Below, one piece after another: positions 10,304-20,407 of a DNA stretch of 64,000 bases. Position 1 is the first letter of the stretch. Each line of letters begins with the position of its first letter. A program made the translations under genes and the position numbers. Under the pieces are notes generated by a model, which saw nothing but the letters and a program-made list of their open reading frames with translations, ran no database searches and had not been told where the DNA came from. The stretch is from positions 4,000,618 to 4,064,617 of the forward strand of contig CAUJGJ010000444.1 of assembly GCA_963170055.1 (NCBI GenBank). Reading direction: 5' to 3'. Source of the stretch: Halisarca cf. caerulea (lineage: Eukaryota > Porifera > Demospongiae > Chondrillida > Halisarcidae).

Positions 10304-10870
10304 CAGAATTATTTAGGGGCCATCCAGAATCTGTTCATTTCAGCAGGAGTGGACAACCTTTGCCTCCGTACGCCCAGAGTGCTGGTCCTGCGGGGCATAA
10401 AACGAGTTAACAGCCTTGTCAAACAAAGAAAACCCGGCTACCAATCACTCCCCATGAACTCCAGTTACTCAAACGAGAATGGAGCACCAAACCCATCTCG
10501 TCAGATCACCTGATGCTGTGGGCCGCAGCCTGCATTGGTTTCTTCGGGTTCCTCTGCTGCGCAGAGTTCACGCCCCCCTCAGCCAAACAATTCAATCCAG
10601 AGACCTACCTTTGCCTGTGGGATATCTCGGTCCACCGCGTGGATGGGTGGGTGCAGACAGTCACACTCCACCTCAAAGTCTCCAAGATGAACCAATTTGG
10701 CAAGGGGTGGACATTTTCCTGGAGCGGACAGGCGCGCCCCTGTGCCCTGTATCGGCACTCATGGCTTACCTAGTGGCCTGCGGCCCAGACAAAGGCCCAC
10801 TGTTCCGCAAGACCAATGGCAACCCCCTAACCAGGTCCTTTCTGGTCCAACAGGGGGGCTTTCCCCCTGG
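10304..10870 (+). pseudogene. Tyrosine recombinase relic (DIRS/Ngaro-like), frameshifted
   Basis: Three consecutive frames together read like the tyrosine recombinase of DIRS-type retrotransposons. The first block starts 'YLGAIQNLFISAGVDN' and includes 'LRGIKRV'. The second has 'LMLWAAACIGFFGFLCC' and 'AEFT'. The third has 'VDIFLERTGAPLCPVSA' and 'GPLFRKTNGNPLT'. The C-terminal H-x-x-R...Y catalytic box is missing, and at least two frameshifts are needed. The 5' part is cut by the CACAGG repeat. The sequence is notably more G+C-rich than its surroundings. Confidence 0.6.
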
Positions 10871-11513
10871 ATACTAATTAGGGGGGCCAGGAAGGCACGC
10901 TGCATACCCCTGGCCTTCCGCCAGGCCCAAAACACACAATGTAGTGTGGGGCCAGAAGGACCACGTGGAGCTTCACCCAGCAGTGGCAATTGAAATGGTG
11001 AGGCCCGCAGCAGTTGGACTGGTGGGCAGGTCAAATATGTGATGGGTAGGCTACAGTGTAGGATATTAAATGAAGGCTAACTGCAGGTTAGGCTAGGTTA
11101 ATAGACGAACGAGGCCTATTCCCGCGTGGGCTAAGCACCCAGTTACAGCGCACCCGGCGTCATGGGTAGAGCATGCATGACTCTCACCCACCGGAAATAA
11201 GGGGCACGTGCACAGCCAGCCATAGTTGCACGTGCGCCTCCCTCCTTTCAGCCCCCTTTGTCTCGATCTAGGTATAAGGGCTCAACCACAACGCAACAGC
11301 TCTTTCTTACTCTTCACCCCGACCCGCTAACCTGGTGTATCGGCAATTGTACTTACGGATAGTGATAACTTGGCGCTAACATCATTAAGGGCCACTGCTA
11401 ACACAGATCTGTTGCTCACTCTAGTGTCACTTCGCATATAGTGCAATACCTATACAGAAATAGTTAAACAAAATAGTGTTTCACTATACTGCATGTGCAC
11501 ATGTATGCATTAC
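10871..11513. other. G+C-rich segment without a gene
   Basis: This probably continues the recombinase-bearing element (untranslated or terminal part), judging by its base composition and position. It contains motifs such as 'gcacgtgc' and a pyrimidine-rich tract, but no credible ORF, tRNA or repeat copy elsewhere in the window. Confidence 0.35.
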
Positions 11514-12213
11514 CAGGGTTTATCTGGGGTCAAATTTTTTTTTGGGGGGGAACCTACACATCTATTTATATGTATGTATGTATATATACACATGCATGGC
11601 GCAGTGCGGCGTGGCATGGCACAAGCATGATGTTGTGTATTCAATGATATTAAAAACCACACTCATGCATGCAGCATGCATATCAGGTTTTCTTTCAGAA
11701 TAATGATGAAGATGAGGCAATGGCAAAGTATAGTGATGTACGTAAAGGTGGGCATATATGCATGTGGAATGATAGTGGTCTAAGGTAGGGGGGTATGGGG
11801 TTAACCCCAGGAAAATTTTTAATTTTCATGCTGAACCCTGAACATGTGCAAGCATGCATAAGTACCTATACAGCAATAAATCCTTGCACGAATGCTTGTG
11901 CCATGCTGTTTGGAACAAAGCTAAGCCACATGCAATTTACATTAGAACTCCTAAATTTTGACACATGTATTCATTGACTATGTAACTGCTAAATAAACAT
12001 GCATACCAATGGATTCAAGATTGATTAATACAAGCTATTAATAGTATAAACATTTTGGCAAATTCTACCCTTTATAAATGGATTCATGATCAATTCATGA
12101 CAGTATTCCTTCACAAAAATTAAGCCTGCATATTTTTATTTTTTGGGGGAACCTTTCTGCTTAGGGGGGGAACCATACTCAGGTTCCCCCCCCCCCCCCT
12201 AGATAAAACCCTG
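11514..12213 (+). mobile_element. hAT-like non-autonomous element, copy 2 (5-bp TSD)
   Basis: The ends are CAGGGTTTATCTGG and GATAAAACCCTG, flanked by the duplication ATTAC at 11509-11513 and 12214-12218. It is an inverted relative of 5121-5966. The independent target duplications show two separate insertions rather than a segmental inversion. It is about 146 bp shorter, differing by internal deletions. No coding capacity. Confidence 0.8.
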
Positions 12214-12301
12214 ATTACATTAATTTGAAATGAATGTCAACAACTGCTCATGCAGCACTGACTATATACCGTATCCACTCTAAAAATTCGTCACTGTAAC
12301 C

Positions 12302-13021
12302 TCTTTTGAATCGAAGATCCGAACAGCTGTGCGTGGCTATCACGTTTACCAGGATATCTGGACGCCGGTTGTGGATGAACAATTCAATTGTCAACAAGAT
12401 ACTGACAATGAACATGATAGATACGCTGTGAAAATCACCCGCACAACAGAATTGGATTGGATTAATCTTATTTAGACTGGGACACCCACTTAGCCATTGG
12501 CTACTTTTCAGGGGGCCCAGTAATCACAAGTACAGAATCAACAAACAAACAAACAAACATACTACATTGTTAATTGTTATTATAAACTGTCATATGTTCA
12601 ATCATGCAATGTTCTGTTCTTTTGGTGGCTGTAGTGGGCATTCTTCACTCTTCTGTCTTGGTGGTGGCAGGGGGGTGCAGAGAAAAAAGGCCAGAAACAC
12701 CATCACTGGGATTGGACCTTAGTCCATCCCATAACTCTGCTCTTGTAGTCGCATCAGCAGCCCACTAAGCCACCAGCACCCCCCTAAGAAGATGAGGTTC
12801 ACGGTCATCTTCCTCGCGAAATTTCGAAGGTGTCTTACTTCTTCTTGGCACTTGATGGCACCATAATGGGAAAAGTGACAAGTACCAGAAGATATTGCAA
12901 AGAACGCGGTGGAATGGAGATACTGTGCGAATTAACGTATTGTGGAAAGAGAAAACATATTCGCAAACTGAAGAAGTACTTTGAGGAGCAGCAGCTTCCA
13001 TGCATTGAGATTATTAACTGA
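12302..13021 (+). pseudogene. HIRAN-like domain ORF carried in the pogo element, split by a SINE
   Basis: The 5' part (about 12302-12449) reads 'VRGYHVYQDIWTP' and then 'DNEHDRYAVKI'. The 3' part (about 12792-13021) reads 'GHLPREISKVSYFFLAL', then 'STRRYCKERGGMEI', and ends at a stop. Joined, these give the full order of a small HIRAN-like domain seen in many invertebrate transposon-associated proteins. The two halves are separated by a SINE of about 330 bp. There is no ATG before the first half, which starts immediately after the pogo terminal repeat. It may be a captured exon or may depend on an upstream start. HIRAN domains bind single-stranded or damaged DNA ends in helicases. The role here is unknown. 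Confidence 0.55.
12455..12785 (-). repeat. tRNA-derived SINE
   Basis: Read on the minus strand, an A-box TGGCTTAGTGG (12762-12772) and a B-box GGTCCAATCCC (12708-12718) sit about 45 bp apart, as in a tRNA-type pol III promoter. The 3' end is a short ATTGG/AACA-type tail near 12455-12480. It splits a HIRAN-like ORF. A G/C-homopolymer at its head (CCCCCCTAAG) recalls a sequence near 17756-17785, but that second site is too short to call. Confidence 0.65.
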
Positions 13022-13230
13022 GTGAAAATGCTATAGTTTGAGATTGTCAATTATTCTTAATATTATCAAGTTAAACAAGATAAAACCATGCAAGGGCTAA
13101 ATAATAAATGATGACGAAAAACAAGAACATATAGATATATTAATACTGATTGGTCTAATCATTATGTAGCTTAACACAACCAATACCGAACAAGCCTAGT
13201 TGACAAATTAAGTTTAAAGTTTACTCGGAA

Positions 13231-14902
13231 TCATGATTCAGTAGAATCGCCCTCAGAATCATCAGTATCATCATCACCATCACTGGCAAAAATGTCTCCT
13301 TCCTCTTCAGATGAATGGGCAGCTGAACCATACGGTATATCGAAATTAGGCAACTCTTTCACACAGCGGATGATGCCATTCTCTGAGCCATCAAGAAGGT
13401 TACTGATGCCGCATACCTTGAATGATTGCCTTACACAATCAGCACGTGTATTGAGCATGGAATTGGCTTGCACAATCCAATTGACTATGTCTGTCTTCGA
13501 TGACGAAGGTATAGACATTGAGCTAGATTGGACAGTTGCCTGTAGCATGTATTCCTCCCACTGTCCTCGGACCATATTCTTGATGGGGCGATTCAAGCAT
13601 ACATCTATTGGTTGCACTTTGCTGGTACAACTACCTGGTATAACAACAGTTGTTACGTTGGCTTTGTTTAAGGCAGTACTAACATCCTCCATGAGGTGAC
13701 CCCGAAAGCTGTCAAAGACAAGCAAACAATGCTTATGCTTAGTATATTTGACAAGGACCTCCTTGATCCATGTGCACATGAGCCTGTTATCCATCCACGC
13801 GTTGTTCTGATGTGCAACGCAAACTTCCTTACTGCTGTATTGGATATTCTTGATGGACTTTGATTTTTTCCCCTTTACAATCACCATGGGCTTTAGCATT
13901 TTGCCATCTGAAGCACAGGCAACAACAAAGGTGACGCGCTTCTTCCCGCCAGTGGTTCCTCTCACACGAACCTCCCTAACACCTTTCTTGTTCACCGTTT
14001 TTGCTCCTTGAGTGTCAAAAAAATTGGAGTTTCATCCATATCGATAATCAAATTTCTGGTAACTTCTGCTGGATTGAAGTGTGTCTGCACAATGAAAGTG
14101 AATTCCTGGTCATAAATTTTTGAAGCCAACCATCAGATGCTCGAAATTCAGGGTTCGTCGGCTGAATCAAGGCCACTGCTTTTTGTTGTATTGCCTTCCT
14201 TTGTACAGGAAGTTGTAGATCGCAAGACTCAAATATCCACTGCACCAGTTTATCGTCTAGTGCAATGCTGTATGACAGTGGCCGTCCACAACCCTTCTTT
14301 GCATGCTTACCCTTCAGCTTTGAGGCAATTCTTTGTTTCGGCTCACATTCCATACCCTTCCACGACCGAATAGTGGTTCTAGCTATGCCGAAGTGCCTAC
14401 CAGCATCAGCATCCGTGTGACCTGCGTTGATATACTCCAAAACTTCAAATTTCTTTCCTAGTGTGTAGGTCGTGTACACGTTTGATCTGTTGCCTTTTGA
14501 TTTGGCTGGCGCAGTAATGACAGCTGTAGAGCCTGTACTTTGCTTCGAAGGGTCCTTTGGACGAGAACGATGCTGACTTACTCCGAACGAACGAATATCT
14601 TTGCCAGTGTATTGGCTTTGAGGCTTAAAAAAATCTGTTATTTTCCGACCTTTCGGCTTGGGCCGATTCTCTGTATCGCTGTCACACAGGTCTACGACAT
14701 CCTCTACATCGTTAGAGTCGCTGTGCGAAAATTCGGGATGATCTGAGGGCTGATCCGAAAGCTGATTATCCCGCTCTGGGGTGCAATAACAACCATCTGG
14801 TGTATAAACTTGAGGTGGAGTACACAAGACGGAATCAGAATCACTAGGTCCTTCAAAATACCAGAAACGGCAGCTGAAACGTTGAAACATGGACGACAAC
14901 AA
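13231..14902 (-). pseudogene. pogo/Tigger-type transposase, deleted and frameshifted
   Basis: The upstream part (14902-14048) has an acidic leader with 'GRKITDFFKPQSQ', then helix-turn-helix DNA-binding blocks ('FEVLEYINAGHTDADAG', 'RTTIRSWKG') and the CENP-B-like 'GWLQKFMTRNSLSL'. The catalytic part has 'LIIDMDETPIF' (first Asp), 'LLVFDSFRGHL' (second) and 'SKVQPIDVCLNRPIK' (third). Between 'SIQQKLP' and 'LIIDMDE' some 30-40 codons expected in the family are missing. A one-base loss in a T run near 14023 shifts the frame again. A Ser/Asp-rich tail closes the protein at 13231. It is inactive as it stands. Confidence 0.8.
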
Positions 14903-15066
14903 CTACGAATTATGGAAACAAAAGAACCCCTTTGTGACGAAATTTAGAGTAATGTGACGAAAATTAGAGAGCATGGTATTCGTCTGGATTAGAGTAATGA
15001 AATACCAGTTGTTTTTGCCTGACGAAAAATTGGAATGACGAATTTTTAGAGCGGGTACGGTACTTA

Positions 15067-15600
15067 CATCTTGAATATCCTTTCCCGATGCAATTTCTAT
15101 AAGCTCATCAATAAAACATGTGATTATCCCTTTATGGTCTATCACTGGTGTGTGCTTAGTAGCATCACTTGGATATAGGCGCCGGCTGTTTTGAATGAAA
15201 GCTACAACATTTTCCATTTCTTCGCTCACTGAGATATCAGATTCTAATGTGGCAAGATACATCAATTTGCCGCGTAGAATAATCACTATCTTGGTGAAGG
15301 GTTTCTTTTGGTAGCCAGACAAATTCAGAATTATCCAGGTTTTCAATACTTTTGTCTTGCTCGTCTTTGTGAATATCAGGACCAAGGACCCACATTCTTA
15401 CTCCATTAGCAGCCACTTGAAGTGATGGCCAGAAGACAGCCCGCTTGATTGGTAATGGCTCATTTACATTTCTTTTTAGAAAATGAAAGAACTCCACAAG
15501 CTGGTTATTTTCAAACATACACAGCATACCTCCACACCCACATGATGCATTTATCTGCTGGATGAACTTGTACTTGTTATGAATAGCATCACTGGTGAAG
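15067..15600 (-). pseudogene. Unrecognised coding block, frame-switched
   Basis: Minus-strand sequence reads convincingly as protein. It includes 'FHFLKRNVNEPLPIKRAVF', then 'SLQVAANGVRMWVLGPDIH', and after one frame change near 15270-15300 'ESDISVSEEMENVVAF' and 'GIITCFIDELIEIASGKD'. It ends at a good donor (GAT, then GTAAGTA) at 15066, beside the pogo element. I do not recognise the family. The first half recalls long uncharacterised invertebrate proteins found in multi-copy families, but I cannot name one. The frame change indicates a pseudogene unless a short intron lies there. Confidence 0.4.
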
Positions 15601-16270
15601 AAGCAGGTCCTACATGTATTGATACCATTTGGTCAAATTAGTGTTATTAGGTAACATGTATACATGACATTGTTCAAACCTTGTTTCTCTATCAAGGGAC
15701 CTGGATACTTCAGCAAGATAACCAGTGGAAGAACCGGTTTGCACAAGAGCAACTAATCGGATTATGCAGTCCATCTTCACAAAATATTTGTTCTTCTTCA
15801 CTACACCACTGGTGCACCCATTTTGATCTATTCTAAATTCTTGCGTCTATGGTAGTGCATAAATTCAGATTTTACAGACTAAACTATAAACAGTCTCAAA
15901 TTCATAAGGCTTAGCATAGTTAGATAAAATTTAGCTGCAATGAAAATTCATGCACTATTCTTTTTCACGTACATTAGTAGGTACCACACTACCCACACTG
16001 TTATCCAGGTGACTGCACCGTTTGGATCTGAGAGGACATAACGTCACCTTCATCAATGATGTACTGTATAAGCAATGTATAGAATACCATATAGGATTAT
16101 GCTGGAAATAACATCAAACAGAAGAAAATGTGATCGCTCTATAGGACAAAGGAGATCTCAAGACTCACTTGAGAATCCATGGTGAAAACAAACTTCAAAA
16201 CGGTACTACTGAAAGCCCTAAACCATGCACCATGTGCTCACACAGGAAATTGATTTGAGAGGGCTTTACT
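15601..16270. other. No gene seen
   Basis: A+T-rich sequence with one short minus-strand ORF (15610-15801) that has no recognisable motif and may be part of an upstream exon of the block at 15067-15600. Confidence 0.4.
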
Positions 16271-16439
16271 CCTTTATTAGAGTATAAGGCATAGGAGACA
16301 CAGCAGAGACTGCATGTGCATAGATGCTATGAAAATGTGCATGCATGCACAGACAGTGTAGGCACAATTGATATGCATGCCGTCTGTGTCTGCATGTATA
16401 GGACACATGCAGCAGATGCTGTGCACTCTGCAGAGTATG

Positions 16440-16990
16440 GATTGTATGGATGTAGGTTGTGTCAGACACAGAAGACACTACATGCAGACACCACAGACAC
16501 AGCTGTAGCAGATAATGTGGATACTATAGACACAGCAAACGTGCACTGGACACGTCCGTGAATATGTTGACACCAAAGACACAGTAGACAGCGTGGACAG
16601 ACACTGTGGACACAGTAGTCACATACAGCAGACACTATGGACACAGCAGACACTGCATGTGGAGAACATAGACACAGCAGACACTGTGGACACCATAGAC
16701 ACAGCAGACACTGTGGACACTGTGGACATGCACAGTAGATACAGCAGACACTGCATGTGGACACCACAGACACAGCAGACACAGAAGACACAGCAGACAC
16801 TGTGGACACAGTAGACACAGGAGACACCATGGACACCATGGACACAGTAGACACTGTGGACACCATGGACACTGCAGACACTGCATGTAGATGCCACAGA
16901 CACAGCAGATCTAGACACTGTGGACACCATAGACGCAGCAGACACTGTGGACAACATGAACACAGTAGACACTGTGGACACATGGACATT
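16440..16990. repeat. 9-bp minisatellite, unit GACACNNNN
   Basis: About 60 tandem 9-bp units such as GACACAGCA, GACACTGTG and GACACCATG. All three frames in one direction stay open (Asp-Thr-X or the like), and the complementary strand encodes Val-Ser-X. The long ORFs here are therefore artefacts of the repeat. Confidence 0.9.
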
Positions 16991-16994
16991 CATT

Positions 16995-17060
16995 ACCATA
17001 TCACATATACATATATATATAAAAATATATGTATATATAAGTATATATATATACTAAGCA
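16995..17060. repeat. AT-rich (TA)n tract
   Basis: ATATATAT and TATATGTA runs directly follow the minisatellite. No coding content. Confidence 0.9.
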
Positions 17061-17214
17061 ATGACTATCATTATAATTTGTGACTGGTATATGAAGAAGC
17101 AACCCTCGAGCAGCAGTGAACAGCTTCTTGTGGTCTATGAATGTCATTTAGTTGGCTATGAATATTAGTGTATAGAATCTGCACACTTGAATCTGATTGG
17201 TCAAGAGGTGATCG

Positions 17215-17292
17215 CTAGTATTCTCACTCGCCCGGTGACATTAGTCCCCAAAAAAGATCGAGCGAGAATCGGGTCGGCAATGCCAGACTAGT
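17215..17292 (+). repeat. Dispersed repeat fragment shared with 35665-35753
   Basis: Both sites share a segment with 'GTCCCC' followed by A-rich sequence, 'AGCGA', and the ending AATGCCAGACTAG. The two are about 80% alike by eye. It is probably the end of an unidentified short element. Confidence 0.5.
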
Positions 17293-17399
17293 TACCAAAT
17301 TATAACCGCAAACTCTCATAAGTATTGTACAAAAATGATCATGCAAAAATACAATACAGACACTACTGAATGAAAGTATATACTAAAAACATGCAGGTT

Positions 17400-17862
17400 A
17401 GTTAGAAAGATGAGCCTCCACCACAATGCATGAGAAGGACTGATCATTGGTGACTGAAGGTGGCTTACTTCTTGTACCTCTGATGGTATTGATGGCAGAT
17501 CTCACGAGGGAAAAACTGAGTCTACATCAAATCCATGCGATAACAGTGCTGTAAGACTCTCCCCGCTTATCACTGATGATGGATGATAGGCGCTTGTAGA
17601 AGATTTGTGATGACTTGCCCATGCCACCATATGCAGAGAAAACAAGAGGTGTTAAGGATCCCATCACAGCATCTCTGATTCTCTCCTCATATAATCTCCT
17701 CTTCTCCTCTTCTTCTGGTGCCCTCTGCTCACTGCTTAACTTCCAGTGCCAACCTACTGACCCACCAGCACCCCCCCCCCCCCCCAATTGACTGTGGTGT
17801 AGGTATTTTATGTCACTCTTTACTTGTATCCTCCTTGAATGTCTGGTTGTGGGTTGACACAT
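17400..17862 (-). pseudogene. Retrotransposon polyprotein C-terminal relic
   Basis: The minus strand reads 'EEKRRLYEERIRDAVMGS', then 'LTPLVFSAYGGMGKSSQ', then 'FYKRLSSIISDKRGESYST'. After a TGA at 17527-17529 it continues in the same frame with 'CRLSFSLVRSAINTIRGTRS'. This matches the conserved tail seen after reverse transcriptase in a family of invertebrate retrotransposons, where Arg occupies the stop position (R-C-R-L). CGA to TGA would explain the stop. No reverse transcriptase core is present upstream, and a poly-C tract at about 17770-17784 breaks the sequence. Confidence 0.5.
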
Positions 17863-18019
17863 TCTGATACTAATTCACTCATTCTTGTTGTCTCTTGATC
17901 CTCCACGGTTAATAGTTGCATGGGTATTGATTTGGGACCCCTTTATTACGTTGAACGTGGGTACTATAGCAGTAATGGCTGTTTGTTTTCTAAATGTGAG
18001 TAAAGCTACATATGTATCA

Positions 18020-18044
18020 CTGTGTGAGTGTGTGTGTGTGTGCA

Positions 18045-18102
<58 letters not shown>

Positions 18103-18105
18103 ACA

Positions 18106-18159
<54 letters not shown>

Positions 18160-18163
18160 ACGC
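18020..18163. repeat. (GT)n microsatellite
   Basis: About 140 bp of GT dinucleotides with two GCACA interruptions. The overlapping ORFs are repeat translations. Confidence 0.95.
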
Positions 18164-18599
18164 ACACATGATAACTGTGTACTTACAGTTTCCTATTTTG
18201 GATAGGAAAACGCTTTGACTTGTTATATAACTCCATGACCACCCTGCATGGGTTTGTTGTAAGTATTTGTAATGTCTGGCATTAGTTGCATACATACAGT
18301 ACATGCTGTTATTTTTCTCAGGATGAAGGTGGATAATATGTTTCACACTAGTGTTGTTGCGATGCCTCAATAGATTATAGTACATACTGTACTGATTAAA
18401 ATTACCTTACCCTAGAAACGCGCACTACACATGGGGGGGCCGCGCATGCATGCGAGTACTCTCGGTAATTATCACCACCTCGCGGTAAATATGTCACCAT
18501 CAATCAGCGTGTGTGCAGTAGCGAATTTTCAATCCATAGTGTCATTTCTTGACGTTGCGAAGATTCTTTTGGTGCTAGTTGTTTTATTCTCGACGAGGA

Positions 18600-20162
18600 A
18601 TGGTGCACAAATGCAACGAAATTGCCGTGGAGTGGTTGGAGTCCAAGGACAAGGGAATCGTCAATCGGGTAAATGTGAAGCACGTGGTGGGAGATCTCAG
18701 AAACACTTCGAAAGGAGCAGAAGTCGTCGTAAAATTGAATTCTCAGCGATACTTGGCTAAAGTGGTAGATTTACTGGACTGGCAGCCTCCAAAAAAGCGC
18801 AGCAGAAGAAAAGAAGCGCACGAAACAGGAAGCAGCGCAAAGAAACCTAGCAAAGCTAAGAAAACAGTGAAGAGCAAGAATGCAGTGAGCAAGCCACTGT
18901 GGTTAGGCTCTGGGTCACCTGCTCAATCTAGAAGCACTAACGTTTTGACAGAAATAACGAACATCCCAGAGCTCAGCAACCAATGTAATCCCAAGCCTTC
19001 TAGTGATGCAGGATCAGTGCCATCTCCTAGCCCACTTCATAGCTCACTTTCTACCATCTCTGTTTCACCTTTAACCCCTAGCCCACCCTCTCCTTTTCCG
19101 TTCCACTCTATCCTTATACACTCATCACCTAAATTCTCTCCTTGCCCACCATCACCTGATTGTGCTCTTCATATGCAACATCCACTTCCTGCTCATTACA
19201 CACAACATTCACCTCCCACTCCTTCCTCACAACCCCCAACTCCTATGTCTTATTCACAACCCCCACCTACCTCTCCTTACTCTCAACAACCGCCTGCCAT
19301 TTATTACTCACAACCCCCACCTCCCACTCATTACTCACAGCCCCCACCTGCCACTCATTACGCACAACCCCCACCTCCCATTCATTTTGCACCACCCCCA
19401 CCTCCCACTCATTTTGCACAACCCGCACCTCCCACTCCTTATGCACAAGGTCCACCTCCACCTTCCACTCTTCATGCACAACCCCCACCTCCCACTCATT
19501 ACTCACAACCCCCACCTCCCACTCATTACTCACAACCCCCACCTCCCACTCATTACTCACAACCCCCACCTCCCACTCATTACTCACAACCCCCACCTCC
19601 CACTCATTACTCACAACCCCCACACCTCACTTATTACTCACAACCCCCACCTTCCACTCATTACAGACAACCCCCACTTCTCACTCATCCAGACACACCC
19701 AATCTTGGTGTTCTTCCGAATCGACAGAGATCCCATCCAGGTAGACAGTGCACTTCCCACAATACTGACGTTACATTTTGTGACTCTGAGCGATTGAAAC
19801 CAGACACCGCGGTACTGGATGAGGTTTTTGACAATTACGGTTCATCTTCACCGCTAGCAATTAAGAAGAATGTAATTCAAGATTGCTACAAGGCAGCCAA
19901 CTCCGAGGTCAATCTAGCAGTACAGCTAGTGAGAAAGTGTTTTTCCAGAAGTGAGAGAGCCTCATCCAATTGCTCTGGTATAGGAAAAATTTCTCTCTCT
20001 CCAACGAGATTGGCAACTGTAAAAGAAGCCCTGTACTCTATCTACCCGATTAGACCTGGACAAAAAGAGGAGGATGTCTGGAAGATGTATCGACAGGCTA
20101 TAGATAGTAGTTGTCGTCAATTAAATAGACCTACACTCACAAAGAGAACTCTTCTCTTCTAA
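18600..20162 (+). CDS. BEN-domain protein with proline-rich tandem repeats, intact
   Basis: A single-exon frame from ATG 18600 (MVHKCNEIAVEWLES) to TAA, 520 aa. Residues 1-60 form a small N-terminal module ending '...RYLAKVVDLLDW', followed by a basic patch (KKRSRRK) that could be a nuclear signal. Residues of roughly 200-365 are a low-complexity region built from a 27-bp unit encoding QPPPPTHYS, about 15 copies with five identical in a row. The last 95 residues are a BEN domain: 'LVRKCFSRSERASSNCSG' opens it and 'SIYPIRPGQKEEDVWKMY' lies toward its end. BEN domains bind DNA and are found in chromatin regulators and in some transposon or viral proteins. The upstream 150 bp are CpG-rich. The intact frame amid decayed elements suggests a host gene or a recently active element gene. 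Confidence 0.85.
   Translation: MVHKCNEIAVEWLESKDKGIVNRVNVKHVVGDLRNTSKGAEVVVKLNSQRYLAKVVDLLDWQPPKKRSRRKEAHETGSSAKKPSKAKKTVKSKNAVSKPLWLGSGSPAQSRSTNVLTEITNIPELSNQCNPKPSSDAGSVPSPSPLHSSLSTISVSPLTPSPPSPFPFHSILIHSSPKFSPCPPSPDCALHMQHPLPAHYTQHSPPTPSSQPPTPMSYSQPPPTSPYSQQPPAIYYSQPPPPTHYSQPPPATHYAQPPPPIHFAPPPPPTHFAQPAPPTPYAQGPPPPSTLHAQPPPPTHYSQPPPPTHYSQPPPPTHYSQPPPPTHYSQPPPPTHYSQPPHLTYYSQPPPSTHYRQPPLLTHPDTPNLGVLPNRQRSHPGRQCTSHNTDVTFCDSERLKPDTAVLDEVFDNYGSSSPLAIKKNVIQDCYKAANSEVNLAVQLVRKCFSRSERASSNCSGIGKISLSPTRLATVKEALYSIYPIRPGQKEEDVWKMYRQAIDSSCRQLNRPTLTKRTLLF
19203..19690 (+). repeat. 27-bp coding minisatellite
   Basis: Tandem CCCCCACCTCCCACTCATTA-type units with 27-bp period. The unit length keeps the BEN gene frame open, and it also keeps two alternative frames open, which explains the overlapping long ORFs there. 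Confidence 0.9.
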
Positions 20163-20407
20163 CTTGTCTACATAACTCTAACTTTATCCAGTTTTGTTCT
20201 AATAGTTTTTATTTATTGTTGTGTACCACTGTGGACTGCTTTTTGATGTAGATTTCTAATATTGATTTCTGGGTAACACTGATTCAACAACTTGACATCT
20301 TATCCATTAAGCTAAAATAGTATTAATCATAGTCAAATTTTGTGATAGCCAATAAATACTGTACAATAGAAAGATCTCAAAATATAAACATCAACACTAT
20401 TAACTGA

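Larger units (their letters stand above)
12269..15060. mobile_element. pogo/Tigger-like element with TA target site
   Basis: The inverted ends are CCGTATCCACTCTAAAAATT and its counterpart ending in AATTTTTAGAGCGGGTACGG. TA dinucleotides flank the ends at 12267-12268 and 15061-15062. The element is 2792 bp. It contains a broken pogo-type transposase (minus) and, converging on it, a HIRAN-like coding fragment (plus) that is split by a SINE. The right end lies immediately next to a splice-donor-like GTAAGTA of a minus-strand gene at 15067. Confidence 0.8.

Noticed and set aside
16462..17083. ORFs of Val-Ser-X and Asp-Thr-X type, up to 175 codons
   Set aside because: Frames of a 9-bp minisatellite, with no start context or domain.
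17756..17785. Second SINE copy
   Set aside because: Only about 30 bp including a poly-C tract resembles the SINE head. There is no A-box or B-box pair.
19160..19797. ORFs of about 200 codons overlapping the BEN gene in other frames
   Set aside because: The 27-bp repeat leaves all frames open. Only the frame ending in the BEN domain has recognisable protein features.
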